From Zoogloeaceae bacterium (GTDB taxonomy: Bacteria; Pseudomonadota; Gammaproteobacteria; Burkholderiales; Rhodocyclaceae): a stretch of DNA of 40,336 bases. The notes under the pieces are model-generated. The model worked only from the letters and a program-made list of their open reading frames with translations. It was not told the origin of the DNA and made no database searches. This document shows, in pieces, positions 15,075 through 22,590 of this stretch (its first letter is position 1; every line of letters starts with the position of its first letter). The DNA is taken from positions 1-40,336 of the forward strand of contig JAIRZG010000034.1 of assembly GCA_031267345.1 (NCBI GenBank), written 5' to 3'. Position numbers and translations under genes: made by a program.

Positions 15075-15569
15075 TTACGCCCAGTGATCCAGTGCGAAGC
15101 GGGTGAGCGCCAGAACCAGCAGCGCGTAACCTGCGGCGATTACGTCGTCGAGCATCACGCCCAGGCCGTTCTTCAGGTGCTCGTCGAACCAGCGCGCCGG
15201 TTGCGGTTTGGTGATGTCGAACAGGCGAAAAAGCAAAAAGGCGGCGAGCTGCCATGTCCAGTCGTGCGGCGTCAGGCTCAACACCAGCCAGAAGGGGACG
15301 ATTTCATCCCAGACGATGCTGCCGTGATCCGGCTCATGCAGCGCCAGTCCCGTCCGATGAATGACGATGACGCCGCCCACGAACGCCAGCGCGAGAAAAA
15401 CCAGCCCACCCACGGGCGAAAACAGCGGCTGGAGGAGCACAAAAGCCAACCAGGCAAAGAGCGTTCCCGCTGTCCCCGGCGCCCACGGGGAAAGTCCGCT
15501 GCCACAACCCAGCGCCAGAAAATGCGCCGGATGGGCGAAGAGAAAACGGACAGACGGCGGGCGGCTCAT
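15075..15569 (-). CDS. pgpA: Phosphatidylglycerophosphatase A
   Basis: Integral membrane lipid phosphatase of 164 residues that dephosphorylates phosphatidylglycerol phosphate, the last step to phosphatidylglycerol. Family signatures include GSGLSPWAPGTAGTL near the N-terminus, the acidic DEIVPF segment and the DITKPQPARWFDEHLKNG loop with nearby Asp pair GVMLDD. About four hydrophobic segments are seen. Its start overlaps the dsbD stop as ATGA, so it is translationally coupled and last in a thrH-cutA-dsbD-pgpA run. Downstream of its stop is a 66-bp gap to the tyrS end. Confidence 0.94.
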   Translation of the reverse strand: MSRPPSVRFLFAHPAHFLALGCGSGLSPWAPGTAGTLFAWLAFVLLQPLFSPVGGLVFLALAFVGGVIVIHRTGLALHEPDHGSIVWDEIVPFWLVLSLTPHDWTWQLAAFLLFRLFDITKPQPARWFDEHLKNGLGVMLDDVIAAGYALLVLALTRFALDHWA

Positions 15570-17377
15570 GGCGCGGCAGTCGTCAGCGCGCGTTGCAGGT
15601 TTTGCGCGAAGGGTTCCGCCGCCTGAAATCCCGTCACCCGCACACCGGCAATCTCCGCGCCCGTCGCGTCAAAAAAGAGGATGCCCGGCGGGCCGTAAAG
15701 GTTGAAGCGTTGCAGCAGCGCCTTGTCTTCGGCGTTGTTGGCGGTGACATCGGCTTGCAGGCGGATGAATTTTCGCATCAGGCTTTGCACCTGTGCGTCG
15801 CTGAAGGTGAAGCGTTCCATCTCCTTGCAGGCGACGCACCAGTCGGCGTAAAAATCCAGCAGCGCGGGCTGGCCTGCGTTTTGCAGGCGTGTTTCCAGTT
15901 CCTTCAGCGTTTTGACGCGCTCGAAAGGCAGCGCGGTCTCTTGCGCGGCGGCGGCGGAAGAACGCAGGATGGCGAGCGGTTGCAACGGGTCGCGGCTGCC
16001 CGCCAGTACGCCGATGAACAATGCCGCGCTCCATAAGAGCAGGAGTACGCCCAGCGCCTTGAAAAAGCGCAACCCGCCTTTGGCTTCTGGCGGCAGCGGA
16101 TCAAGGGCGCGCAGACGTATCGCCGCGACCAGCGCCAGACTGGCGTAGGCGAGCATCACCGCCGCCATCGGCGCGACGGGCGTCACCAGCCAGACGGCGA
16201 GAAACAGGAGTGAAAAGCCAAAGCCCTGTTTGACCGCCTCCATCCACGCGCCCGCGCGCGGCAACCATGCGCCTGCCGACGCGCCGATAAACAACAAGGG
16301 TATGCCCATGCCCAACGCCATGACGAACAGGGCTGCGCCGCCCAACAGCGCGTCGCCGCTTTGCCCAATGTAGATCAGGATTCCCGCCAGCGGCGCGGCG
16401 ACGCACGGCCCGACGATCAACGCCGAGAGCGCGCCCATGAGGAAGACCGCGAAAAAATGCCCGCCCTGCAAACGCCGCGAACGTGCCGCCAATGCGCTTT
16501 GCAGACGAACCGGCAGTTGCAGGGTGTAAAAGCCGAACATGGAACCCGCCAGCAGCACAAAAATCCCCGCAAAGGCGGAAAGCGCCCAGACATTTTGCAG
16601 GGCGTTGGAAAAGAGACTGCCGGAAAGCCCCGCCGCCACGCCCGCGACGGCGTAGGTGAATGCCATGCCTAATACATAGAACAGCGAGAGGGCGAAAGCA
16701 CGGCGTTTGCTCAGGGTTTCGGCTTTTTCCGGTTTGGCGTGACCGACGATGATGCCGGAGAGAATGGGCAGCATGGGAAAGACGCAGGGCGTCAGCGACA
16801 GCCCCAGTCCGGCGACAAAAAAGAGGGCGAGCTTGCCCCAGAATCCGGCCTCTCCCAGAACGTTGGCGAAAAAGCCGCTGGCGTCGCTTTCCGCCGTCGT
16901 TTCCGCAGGTGCTGCCTCCGGCGCGGGCAACACGTTTTTGGCGGGTAATTCGGCAGGCAGTTCAGCGCTCAATAGTTGCGTTTGCGGCAGGTAGCACAAC
17001 CCCGCTTCCGCGCAGCCTTGCGAAGTCACCGACAGGTCAAAACGCATGGGTGCGCGCATGGTGCGCTCGACGGGCAGGCGAATGGCGACAGCGTCATAAA
17101 ATACTTCCACTTTGCCGAAACTCGCATCCACTTTTTCCTTGCCCGCCGGAATTTCCGCCACGCCCAACTGCGCCATGTCGGCGGTGAAACGGAAACGGTC
17201 GCGGTAGAGGTAATAATCGGGCGCGATGGTGAAACGCACTTCCAGCGTCCGGTCATCCAGCGCGCGCACGGCAGGCTGGAAGGCAATGCGCGGATCCAGA
17301 AATTCCTGTGCCGCGATCACAGGCAGGAAACCCGCGAGACAGAGCGGCAGCAGAAGGCGGTTCAACAGACGGCGCAT
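15566..17377 (-). CDS. dsbD: Thiol:disulfide interchange protein DsbD
   Basis: Membrane electron shuttle of 603 residues that carries reducing power from cytoplasmic thioredoxin to periplasmic DsbC and DsbG and cytochrome c maturation. It has a signal peptide (about 1-22), an N-terminal periplasmic domain with Cys122 and Cys128 (GCAEAGLC), eight membrane segments including TPCVFPMLP and VGPCVAAP with the paired membrane cysteines, and a C-terminal thioredoxin-like domain with WCVAC. All six functional cysteines are present. The start at 17377 has CGGAG at 5 nt and overlaps cutA by 16 bp. Full length for the family. Confidence 0.96.
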   Translation of the reverse strand: MRRLLNRLLLPLCLAGFLPVIAAQEFLDPRIAFQPAVRALDDRTLEVRFTIAPDYYLYRDRFRFTADMAQLGVAEIPAGKEKVDASFGKVEVFYDAVAIRLPVERTMRAPMRFDLSVTSQGCAEAGLCYLPQTQLLSAELPAELPAKNVLPAPEAAPAETTAESDASGFFANVLGEAGFWGKLALFFVAGLGLSLTPCVFPMLPILSGIIVGHAKPEKAETLSKRRAFALSLFYVLGMAFTYAVAGVAAGLSGSLFSNALQNVWALSAFAGIFVLLAGSMFGFYTLQLPVRLQSALAARSRRLQGGHFFAVFLMGALSALIVGPCVAAPLAGILIYIGQSGDALLGGAALFVMALGMGIPLLFIGASAGAWLPRAGAWMEAVKQGFGFSLLFLAVWLVTPVAPMAAVMLAYASLALVAAIRLRALDPLPPEAKGGLRFFKALGVLLLLWSAALFIGVLAGSRDPLQPLAILRSSAAAAQETALPFERVKTLKELETRLQNAGQPALLDFYADWCVACKEMERFTFSDAQVQSLMRKFIRLQADVTANNAEDKALLQRFNLYGPPGILFFDATGAEIAGVRVTGFQAAEPFAQNLQRALTTAAP

Positions 17378-17700
17378 GACGGCTCCGTTTCTTTTCTGAC
17401 CCACTCCAGATAGGCGGGCAGTCCCGTTGTCAGCGCCACGGCGATGATTTCCGGCAGGTCATAAGGGTGCAGGGCGCGAATCCGGGTTTCGACTGCGGCA
17501 TAGCGTTCGCGTGTGGTTTTGATGAAGAGCGGGATTTCCGCCGCCGTTTCCACCTTGCCTTGCCAGCGATACGTGGAATGACAGGCCGCCAGCACATTGA
17601 CGCAGGCCGCCAGTCCCTGTTCCACCAGCGCGCGCGCTAATCGCCCGGCGCTTTCTTCATCCGGAAAGGTCGTGATGACCAGCAAAATATCGGCGGACAT
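17362..17700 (-). CDS. cutA: Divalent-cation tolerance protein CutA
   Basis: Small trimeric PII-like protein of 112 residues, historically linked to copper tolerance, precise function uncertain. Typical sequence is TTFPDEESAGRLARALVE, then CHSTYRWQGKVE and EIPLFIKTT. Its ATG shares one base with the thrH stop (TGATG), and its end overlaps dsbD. The dsbD-cutA pairing is common in proteobacteria. Confidence 0.95.
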   Translation of the reverse strand: MSADILLVITTFPDEESAGRLARALVEQGLAACVNVLAACHSTYRWQGKVETAAEIPLFIKTTRERYAAVETRIRALHPYDLPEIIAVALTTGLPAYLEWVRKETEPSCAVC

Positions 17701-18311
17701 CAGGCAACACGCTGGAAGGCGGCGTCGATTTCGGCGGCGAGCGCGGCGTAATCCGTCACCACCGGATATTGCGGGAATTCGCGGATGACGTTTTCCGGCG
17801 GGCAAAAAAGAATGCCGCCATGCGCTTCGCCCAGCATGGCGGTGTCGTTGTAGGAATCGCCTGCCGCGACGGTTTTGAAATTCAGTTCCTTCAAGCGGCG
17901 CACGGCTTCCTGTTTCTGGTTGGGCATTCGCAGACGGTAATCGACGACAAAGCCCTGCGCGTCCGTTTCCAGACTGTGGCAAAACAGCGTCGGCCAGCCC
18001 AGTTGGCGCATCAATGGCTGGGCGAATTCGTAAAAGGTGTCGGAGAGGATGATCAGTTGATAACGTTCGCGCAAGTCATCAAGAAACGCCCGCGCGCCCG
18101 GCATCGGCCCCATGTCGGCAATGACCTTCCGGATGTCCGGCAGTCCCAGACCATGTTGGCGCAGGTGGCGCAGACGGAAGGCCATCAGCCTGTCGTAATC
18201 CGGCTCATCGCGCGTGGTGCGGCGCAGGGCGTCGATTCCGGCGCGCTCGGCGAATTCCACCCAGATTTCCGGCGTCAGCACCCCTTCCATATCAAGACAG
18301 ACCACGCGCAC
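17700..18311 (-). CDS. thrH: Phosphoserine phosphatase/homoserine phosphotransferase ThrH
   Basis: HAD-superfamily enzyme of 203 residues. The N-terminal catalytic motif is DMEGVL (Asp7, with Glu9 as in ThrH's DxE variant), followed by PEIWVEFAERAGI. Later motifs are ILSDTFYEF and the acidic GDSYNDTAML. The GTG at 18311 is chosen because GGAG lies 6 nt upstream and it gives the family's normal length and N-terminus; an upstream ATG at 18374 would add 21 unrelated residues. It heads the thrH-cutA-dsbD-pgpA run. ThrH is known to act on phosphoserine and to transfer phosphate to homoserine. Confidence 0.92.
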   Translation of the reverse strand: MRVVCLDMEGVLTPEIWVEFAERAGIDALRRTTRDEPDYDRLMAFRLRHLRQHGLGLPDIRKVIADMGPMPGARAFLDDLRERYQLIILSDTFYEFAQPLMRQLGWPTLFCHSLETDAQGFVVDYRLRMPNQKQEAVRRLKELNFKTVAAGDSYNDTAMLGEAHGGILFCPPENVIREFPQYPVVTDYAALAAEIDAAFQRVA

Positions 18312-18416
18312 GACAAACTCCCGCCAAAGTTGAAGAACCGCGATTTTACCCGATGCGCCGCTTTTCGGTTCCACGGTGTGCCGGTGTAACCCATAGCCCG
18401 CTACGGAGAGAAGATC

Positions 18417-18521
18417 ATGGGACAGGCGCTACACGGCTGCATCCGCGCGACAGAAGCGGCCATCGTGGCCTTCCGTAACTACGCCTTGCCGCCGCTGGAT
18501 GACGGTCTTTATTCCCCGCAA
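18417..18521 (+). pseudogene. Decayed IS481-type transposase, N-terminal piece with internal deletion
   Basis: Behind a good ribosome-binding site (GGAGAGAAGATC then ATG) the frame begins MGQALHGCIRATEA, the characteristic N-terminus of an IS481-family transposase (family form MGQVLHG..TTEA). It then jumps to AIVAFRNYALPPLDD and GLY, which matches a segment normally about 70 residues into the same proteins (EAI.VAFR.HTLLPLDDCLY). The helix-turn-helix between has been lost, and the homology ends near 18515. What follows is the hairpin and the sodB end. This fills most of the 245-bp gap between thrH and sodB. No full terminal repeats are recognisable. Confidence 0.72.
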
Positions 18522-18549
18522 GCCCGATCCGCAAAAGTCGGGCTTGCGG
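18516..18549. terminator. 12-bp stem hairpin downstream of sodB
   Basis: CCGCAAGCCCGA (18516-18527) and TCGGGCTTGCGG (18538-18549) form a perfect 12-bp stem with a 10-nt loop, 7 bp after the sodB stop. No T-run follows on the minus strand, so it may be a stabilising 3' hairpin or the edge of the insertion-sequence remnant rather than a classical terminator. Confidence 0.45.
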
Positions 18550-18556
18550 CGGGACA

Positions 18557-19141
18557 TCAGCCCAGATTCTTTGCCGCGAAATCCCAATCGACCAGATGAT
18601 TGACAAAGGCTTCAAGGAATTTCGGGCGCAGGTTGCGGTAGTCGATGTAGTAGGCGTGTTCCCAGACATCGACGCAAAGCAGCGGGGTATCGGCGGTGGT
18701 CAAAGGATTGCCGGCGGCGCTGGTGTTGACGATGTCCAGCGCGCCATCCGGCTTTTTCACCAGCCAGGTCCAGCCGGAACCGAAATTGCCGACGGCGGCG
18801 GTTTGAAACGCTTTTTTGAATTCATCGCAGCCACCCCAGCGGGCGTGGATGGCCTCCGCCAGTTTTCCGGCAGGTGCGCCGCCACCCTCGGGTTTCATGC
18901 CGTTCCAGAAAAAAGTGTGATTCCACACCTGCGCCGCATTGTTGAAGATGCCGCCTGCGGGCGCTTTGCGGATAATGGCTTCCAGCGACAGGTCAGCATA
19001 TTCCGTACCCTTGATCAGGGCGTTGAGATTGACCACATAGCTGTTGTGGTGCTTGCCGTAGTGATATTCAAGGGTCTCCGGCGAGAGATGCGGAGCAAGC
19101 GCGTCCTGAGCGTAGGGAAGCGGGGGGAGTTGATGTTCCAT
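18557..19141 (-). CDS. sodB: Superoxide dismutase [Fe]
   Basis: Iron superoxide dismutase of 194 residues, cytoplasmic, converting superoxide to peroxide and oxygen. Metal ligands are visible: the His in LEYHYGKHH, His74 in QVWNHTFFW, and Asp and His in DVWEHAYYIDY. The Gln in NNAAQVWNH is the N-terminal-half glutamine typical of the iron form. The start at 19141 has GGAG at about 10 nt. A promoter-like sequence lies upstream. Peroxide made by SodB is the signal OxyR reads, but there is no physical linkage here. Confidence 0.95.
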   Translation of the reverse strand: MEHQLPPLPYAQDALAPHLSPETLEYHYGKHHNSYVVNLNALIKGTEYADLSLEAIIRKAPAGGIFNNAAQVWNHTFFWNGMKPEGGGAPAGKLAEAIHARWGGCDEFKKAFQTAAVGNFGSGWTWLVKKPDGALDIVNTSAAGNPLTTADTPLLCVDVWEHAYYIDYRNLRPKFLEAFVNHLVDWDFAAKNLG

Positions 19142-19180
19142 GTTGTGTATTCTCCGTTGGTTTTTCGTTGGGGGAAATGG

Positions 19181-19209
19181 ATTGTAGGGGGCTTTGCGAA
19201 CAGCGTCCA
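19181..19209 (-). promoter_or_regulatory. Candidate sodB promoter
   Basis: On the minus strand TGGACG (19209-19204) and TACAAT (19186-19181) are separated by 17 bp, about 40 bp upstream of the sodB start. The match is moderate at -35 and good at -10. Activity is inferred. Confidence 0.45.
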
Positions 19210-19239
19210 GCATTTGCCAGGATACGCAAGGCCGGAAGG

Positions 19240-20424
19240 CTACGATCCTTGTTCTTCCACTTTTTGTCCCCTGACCCCCAGCGCGGTCATCAGGTAGACG
19301 AGGCCGTAGCAGACCCAGCGCAGCAGGCGGATGCGCCAGGATTGGCGTCCCAGGGCGTTCAGGGTCAGTTCCTGCGCGTCGTTGGCGATGACCTGTTGCA
19401 GACTGGCCTCCAGTTCTGCGGCAAATTGGCGGTCAAGAACGGCGACATTGCTTTCCCGCGCCAGCAGCAGGCTGAACGGATCAATATTGAAAGAGCCGAC
19501 AGTCGCCCATTTCTGGTCGATGACCGCGACCTTGGCATGTAAAAAGCCTCGCTGATACTCAAAAATACGCACACCCGCGCGCAACAACAGACCATAGAGC
19601 GCCTGCGTGGCGTAGTGCAACACGGGGTGGTCGCTTTTGCCCTGCAACAGCACGGTAACGCGAATGCCGCGGCGGGCGGCGTTGGTCAGGGCGCGACGAA
19701 AGCGCAGGCCGGGAAAAAAATAGGCGTTGGCGACGACAATGGAAACACGCGCGGCGCGCATGGCTTCCAGATAGGCGTTGGCGATGGTGTTGCGATGGCG
19801 AACGCTGTTGCGCAGCAAAAAGGCCGCTTGCTGGAAACCCGCCACCTGCGGGCGCGGCAGGTCGTTCGCGGACAGACGGTCGCGGCGCCTGAAGCTGACC
19901 CAGGCGACTTTTTCCCAGTCGCGCCGCAGGGTATTCCAGATTGGAACCAGCAGCGGCCCTTCGATGCGTACAGAATAATCGAGGCGCGGGCCGATATGGG
20001 CGGGAACATTGCGGTCATCAATGATGTTGATGCCGCCGACAAAGGCGACGCGCCCATCAATGGCGACGAGTTTGCGATGCAAACGGCGCAGACGATGGCG
20101 GCGCAGGCGAAACACGCCGGGAAAGCGGGCGATCTCCGCGCGAAACACCAGCGTCGCCACCCCCGCCGCGCGCAACATGTCGCCAAAGGCGGCGACAAAA
20201 TTTCGCGCGCCAAAACCATCGACCAGCACCCGCGCCTTGACGCCGCGCCGCGCCGCGTTCACGAGCGCCGCCGCGACCGCCTGACCAATGGCGTCGTCGG
20301 CAAAAATATAGGTCTGCAAAAAAATTTCCCGCCGCGCCGCCGCTATCGCCTGAAGCAGCGCGGGAAAATAGTCCTGCCCGCAGCGTAGCAGGGTGATGTG
20401 ATTGCCGCCGGTGAATTCCGTCAT
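19240..20424 (-). CDS. clsB: Cardiolipin synthase B-like phospholipase D-family protein
   Basis: Phospholipase D-superfamily enzyme of 394 residues, likely making cardiolipin at the inner membrane. Both HKD motifs are intact: His116, Lys118 and Asp123 in LHRKLVAID, and His296, Lys298 and Asp303 in LHAKVAVID. There are no N-terminal membrane segments, as in ClsB; one hydrophobic segment lies near the C-terminus. The last 12 residues (GVRGQKVEEQGS) appear to come from an interspersed repeat (copy F). It starts 22 bp after the radical SAM gene, so it is probably the last member of the rppH-CNP1-radical SAM-clsB run. Confidence 0.88.
   Translation of the reverse strand: MTEFTGGNHITLLRCGQDYFPALLQAIAAARREIFLQTYIFADDAIGQAVAAALVNAARRGVKARVLVDGFGARNFVAAFGDMLRAAGVATLVFRAEIARFPGVFRLRRHRLRRLHRKLVAIDGRVAFVGGINIIDDRNVPAHIGPRLDYSVRIEGPLLVPIWNTLRRDWEKVAWVSFRRRDRLSANDLPRPQVAGFQQAAFLLRNSVRHRNTIANAYLEAMRAARVSIVVANAYFFPGLRFRRALTNAARRGIRVTVLLQGKSDHPVLHYATQALYGLLLRAGVRIFEYQRGFLHAKVAVIDQKWATVGSFNIDPFSLLLARESNVAVLDRQFAAELEASLQQVIANDAQELTLNALGRQSWRIRLLRWVCYGLVYLMTALGVRGQKVEEQGS
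19252..19276 (-). repeat. Interspersed purine-rich repeat, diverged copy F
   Basis: The minus strand reads GGTCAGGGGACA followed by a purine-rich stretch ending GGAAGAA. TCAGGGGACA is shared exactly with copies C and D; the rest is degenerate. It encodes the ClsB C-terminal tail. Confidence 0.5.
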
Positions 20425-20446
20425 GCGCCGCGCCTTTGCCGCCGCC

Positions 20447-21343
20447 CTACAGCCCGCGCGCCCAGGCCGGACGCAGGGGCGCGTTTTCCGGATGCGCGAG
20501 CGCGCTCTGGATCTGGTTCAACAATTTTGCCTTGTCCTCCGGCAGATTACCGCGCAGGGAAAGCCAGTTGGAAGCGTGATCGCTGCGAAAGACGGTGCGT
20601 TTCAATTCAAGCCGTTCGATGAACTGCGCCATCTCGCCCAGCAAACCGGGGATGGAAAGCGGCGTCCATTCCGGAAAAGCGGCGCGAAAACGCGCTTCGC
20701 CCAGCGGAAAACTCAACACCAGCATCGCCAGATATTCCGGCTGCACGGCGTTCATCAACTCGGCGGAATGTTGCGCGTGCGCATCGCTCATGGCTTCGCC
20801 GCCCAGTCCATTCAAAATCATCACTGAACGGCGTATGCCCGCCGCGCCCAGCTTTTCCAGCGCCTCGCGCGTACTGGCGAAGGTTTCGCCCTTGTTAATT
20901 CGGGCGAGCACGGTGTCATCGCCCGATTCCGCGCCCACATAAACCAGGGAAAGTCCCGCCGCCGCCAGTTCCTGCAATTCCACCACGCTTTTGTTCCGCA
21001 CATTGCGCGGCAGACCGTAACAGGAAACCCGACGCACGGCGGGCAGACGCGCGCGAATGGCGAGCAATACCTCCAGCAGACGCCGGGTCGACAGCGTCAG
21101 CGCGTCGCCATCTGCGAGAAATATCCGGCGAATGTCCGCCGCGTTTTCCTGTGCGCCCAACGCCTGGATCCCCGCCAGCGTTTCTGCGGCGTCGCGCGTC
21201 CGAAAGCGTTTCTGCGGCGCGGTGTACATTTCGCAAAAGGCGCAGCGATTCCATGAACAGCCGTCCGTCAGCGGCAAAATCAGGGAATGCGCCTCGCTGG
21301 GCGGACGATAGATCGGCTCGATATAACGCAGGGGGAAACCCAT
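20447..21343 (-). CDS. Radical SAM protein of unknown substrate
   Basis: Radical SAM enzyme of 298 residues. The iron-sulfur motif is CSWNRCAFC (Cys29, Cys34, Cys37). The first spacing is four residues rather than the usual three, a form I associate with a family of uncharacterised radical SAM proteins. Downstream are FLADGDAL, a GLPRNV segment and VYVGAESGDD, the SAM-binding barrel features of Elp3/MiaB-type domains. The start at 21343 has AAGGA at 8 nt. No partner protein identifies its substrate; the gene lies 27 bp after the CNP1-like gene. Confidence 0.8.
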   Translation of the reverse strand: MGFPLRYIEPIYRPPSEAHSLILPLTDGCSWNRCAFCEMYTAPQKRFRTRDAAETLAGIQALGAQENAADIRRIFLADGDALTLSTRRLLEVLLAIRARLPAVRRVSCYGLPRNVRNKSVVELQELAAAGLSLVYVGAESGDDTVLARINKGETFASTREALEKLGAAGIRRSVMILNGLGGEAMSDAHAQHSAELMNAVQPEYLAMLVLSFPLGEARFRAAFPEWTPLSIPGLLGEMAQFIERLELKRTVFRSDHASNWLSLRGNLPEDKAKLLNQIQSALAHPENAPLRPAWARGL

Positions 21344-21370
21344 GACGCATGTCCTTCGGGGCGGAAAAAA

Positions 21371-21952
21371 TCAGGGTGCTTCTGCCCAGGGTTCGCCTTC
21401 TTTTTTGATCGCCCAGCGAACGCTTTCAACATCCGTGGCGATCAGGCCGTTCGGGCAGAAAAAGTCCAGAAACAGGGCGGCGTGATAGCGGTTGGTGGTC
21501 TCGTTGCGAATGCGCGTCCACTGGCTGCCACGCGCGGGCGACCAGATTTTTTCATGGACGCGCCCGATGGCGTAAGTGCGTTTTTCACTGCTTTGACAGC
21601 GCATCCCTTCGTGGCTGATGTTTTTGATGCCGGAGGGACTGACGATCATCAAGGTGTAGCGCACCACGCCATCGCTGCCGATGCTGATGTTTTTGACATC
21701 GACAAAAAACCTGCTGCTGGCGGTGGCGCTCACATAAAAGCGGTACAAATCCTGCGGCTCCGGATAGGCAGGGAGTTCGGGCGCGTTTTCTTCCCAGTCC
21801 TTGCGTTCGTTTTCGTCTTCGTCCGAAGTATAGGTATCGCGCTTGCCATAACCATAGACATCGCCATCGCGCGGCGCGGCCTGAAGGGTGAGGCAGAAAA
21901 CCGTCGCGCCAAGGCACAACAGCGTTTTACGGTGACGCGCCCCGATCTTCAT
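21371..21952 (-). CDS. CNP1-like secreted protein
   Basis: Small exported protein of 193 residues with a signal peptide (about 1-26, ending LTLQAAP). The mature part has an acidic stretch (SDEDENERKDWEE) and a beta-rich domain with two cysteines (Cys119 and Cys166). It resembles the CNP1-like family found next to rppH in betaproteobacteria; function unknown. Its ATG overlaps the rppH stop as ATGA, so the two are translationally coupled. Confidence 0.82.
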   Translation of the reverse strand: MKIGARHRKTLLCLGATVFCLTLQAAPRDGDVYGYGKRDTYTSDEDENERKDWEENAPELPAYPEPQDLYRFYVSATASSRFFVDVKNISIGSDGVVRYTLMIVSPSGIKNISHEGMRCQSSEKRTYAIGRVHEKIWSPARGSQWTRIRNETTNRYHAALFLDFFCPNGLIATDVESVRWAIKKEGEPWAEAP

Positions 21953-22482
21953 GCTTCGATTTCCGAAACGGGTTCGGGCGCGATGGATGGCGCGGGCGAC
22001 CAGGGTTTGCCGTGTTCGAGGAAACGCGCCAGTTCGTTCAACGCCCGGGTATAGACCTCGCGTTTGAATTCGATGACGTTTTCCAGCGGCATCCAGTAGT
22101 CGAGCCAGCGCCAGGCGTCGAATTCGGGATGCGCGGAGGCGCGCAACGACACGTCGCTGTCGTGGCCGACGAGCCGCAGCAGGAACCAGATCTGTTTTTG
22201 TCCCTTGTAGGAACCGCGCCATTCGCGTTTGATCCAGTGTGTTGGCACCTCATAGCGCAACCAGCCCCTGGTTCGTCCGAGGATATGCACGTGTTCGGGG
22301 CGCAGCCCGACTTCTTCGTGCAGTTCGCGGTACATGGCTTCTTCCGGCGTTTCGCCGCGTTTGATGCCGCCTTGCGGGAACTGCCAGGAATGCGCCCGTA
22401 TCCGTTTTCCCCAGAAAACCTCGTTTTTGCCGTTGCACAAGACGATGCCGACGTTCGGGCGAAAGCCTTCGCGGTCGAGCAT
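21949..22482 (-). CDS. rppH: RNA pyrophosphohydrolase
   Basis: Nudix hydrolase of 177 residues that removes pyrophosphate from 5'-triphosphorylated mRNA and so starts RNase E-dependent decay. The Nudix box is complete (GGIKRGETPEEAMYRELHEE then VGL). The N-terminus MLDREGFRPNVGIVL and the KGQKQIWFLL segment are typical. The start has AGGA at 6 nt. It is divergent from proS across about 108 bp, a common arrangement. Confidence 0.96.
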   Translation of the reverse strand: MLDREGFRPNVGIVLCNGKNEVFWGKRIRAHSWQFPQGGIKRGETPEEAMYRELHEEVGLRPEHVHILGRTRGWLRYEVPTHWIKREWRGSYKGQKQIWFLLRLVGHDSDVSLRASAHPEFDAWRWLDYWMPLENVIEFKREVYTRALNELARFLEHGKPWSPAPSIAPEPVSEIEA

Positions 22483-22590
22483 GATGTGTCCTGCTAAATT
22501 GACTTAGGACGGATTCTTTCATAACTGTAACTTCCATGCAAAATTACCTGCCGTTGTAGAATCGCGTTCTTTGTCAAGTGGATGTTTTTT

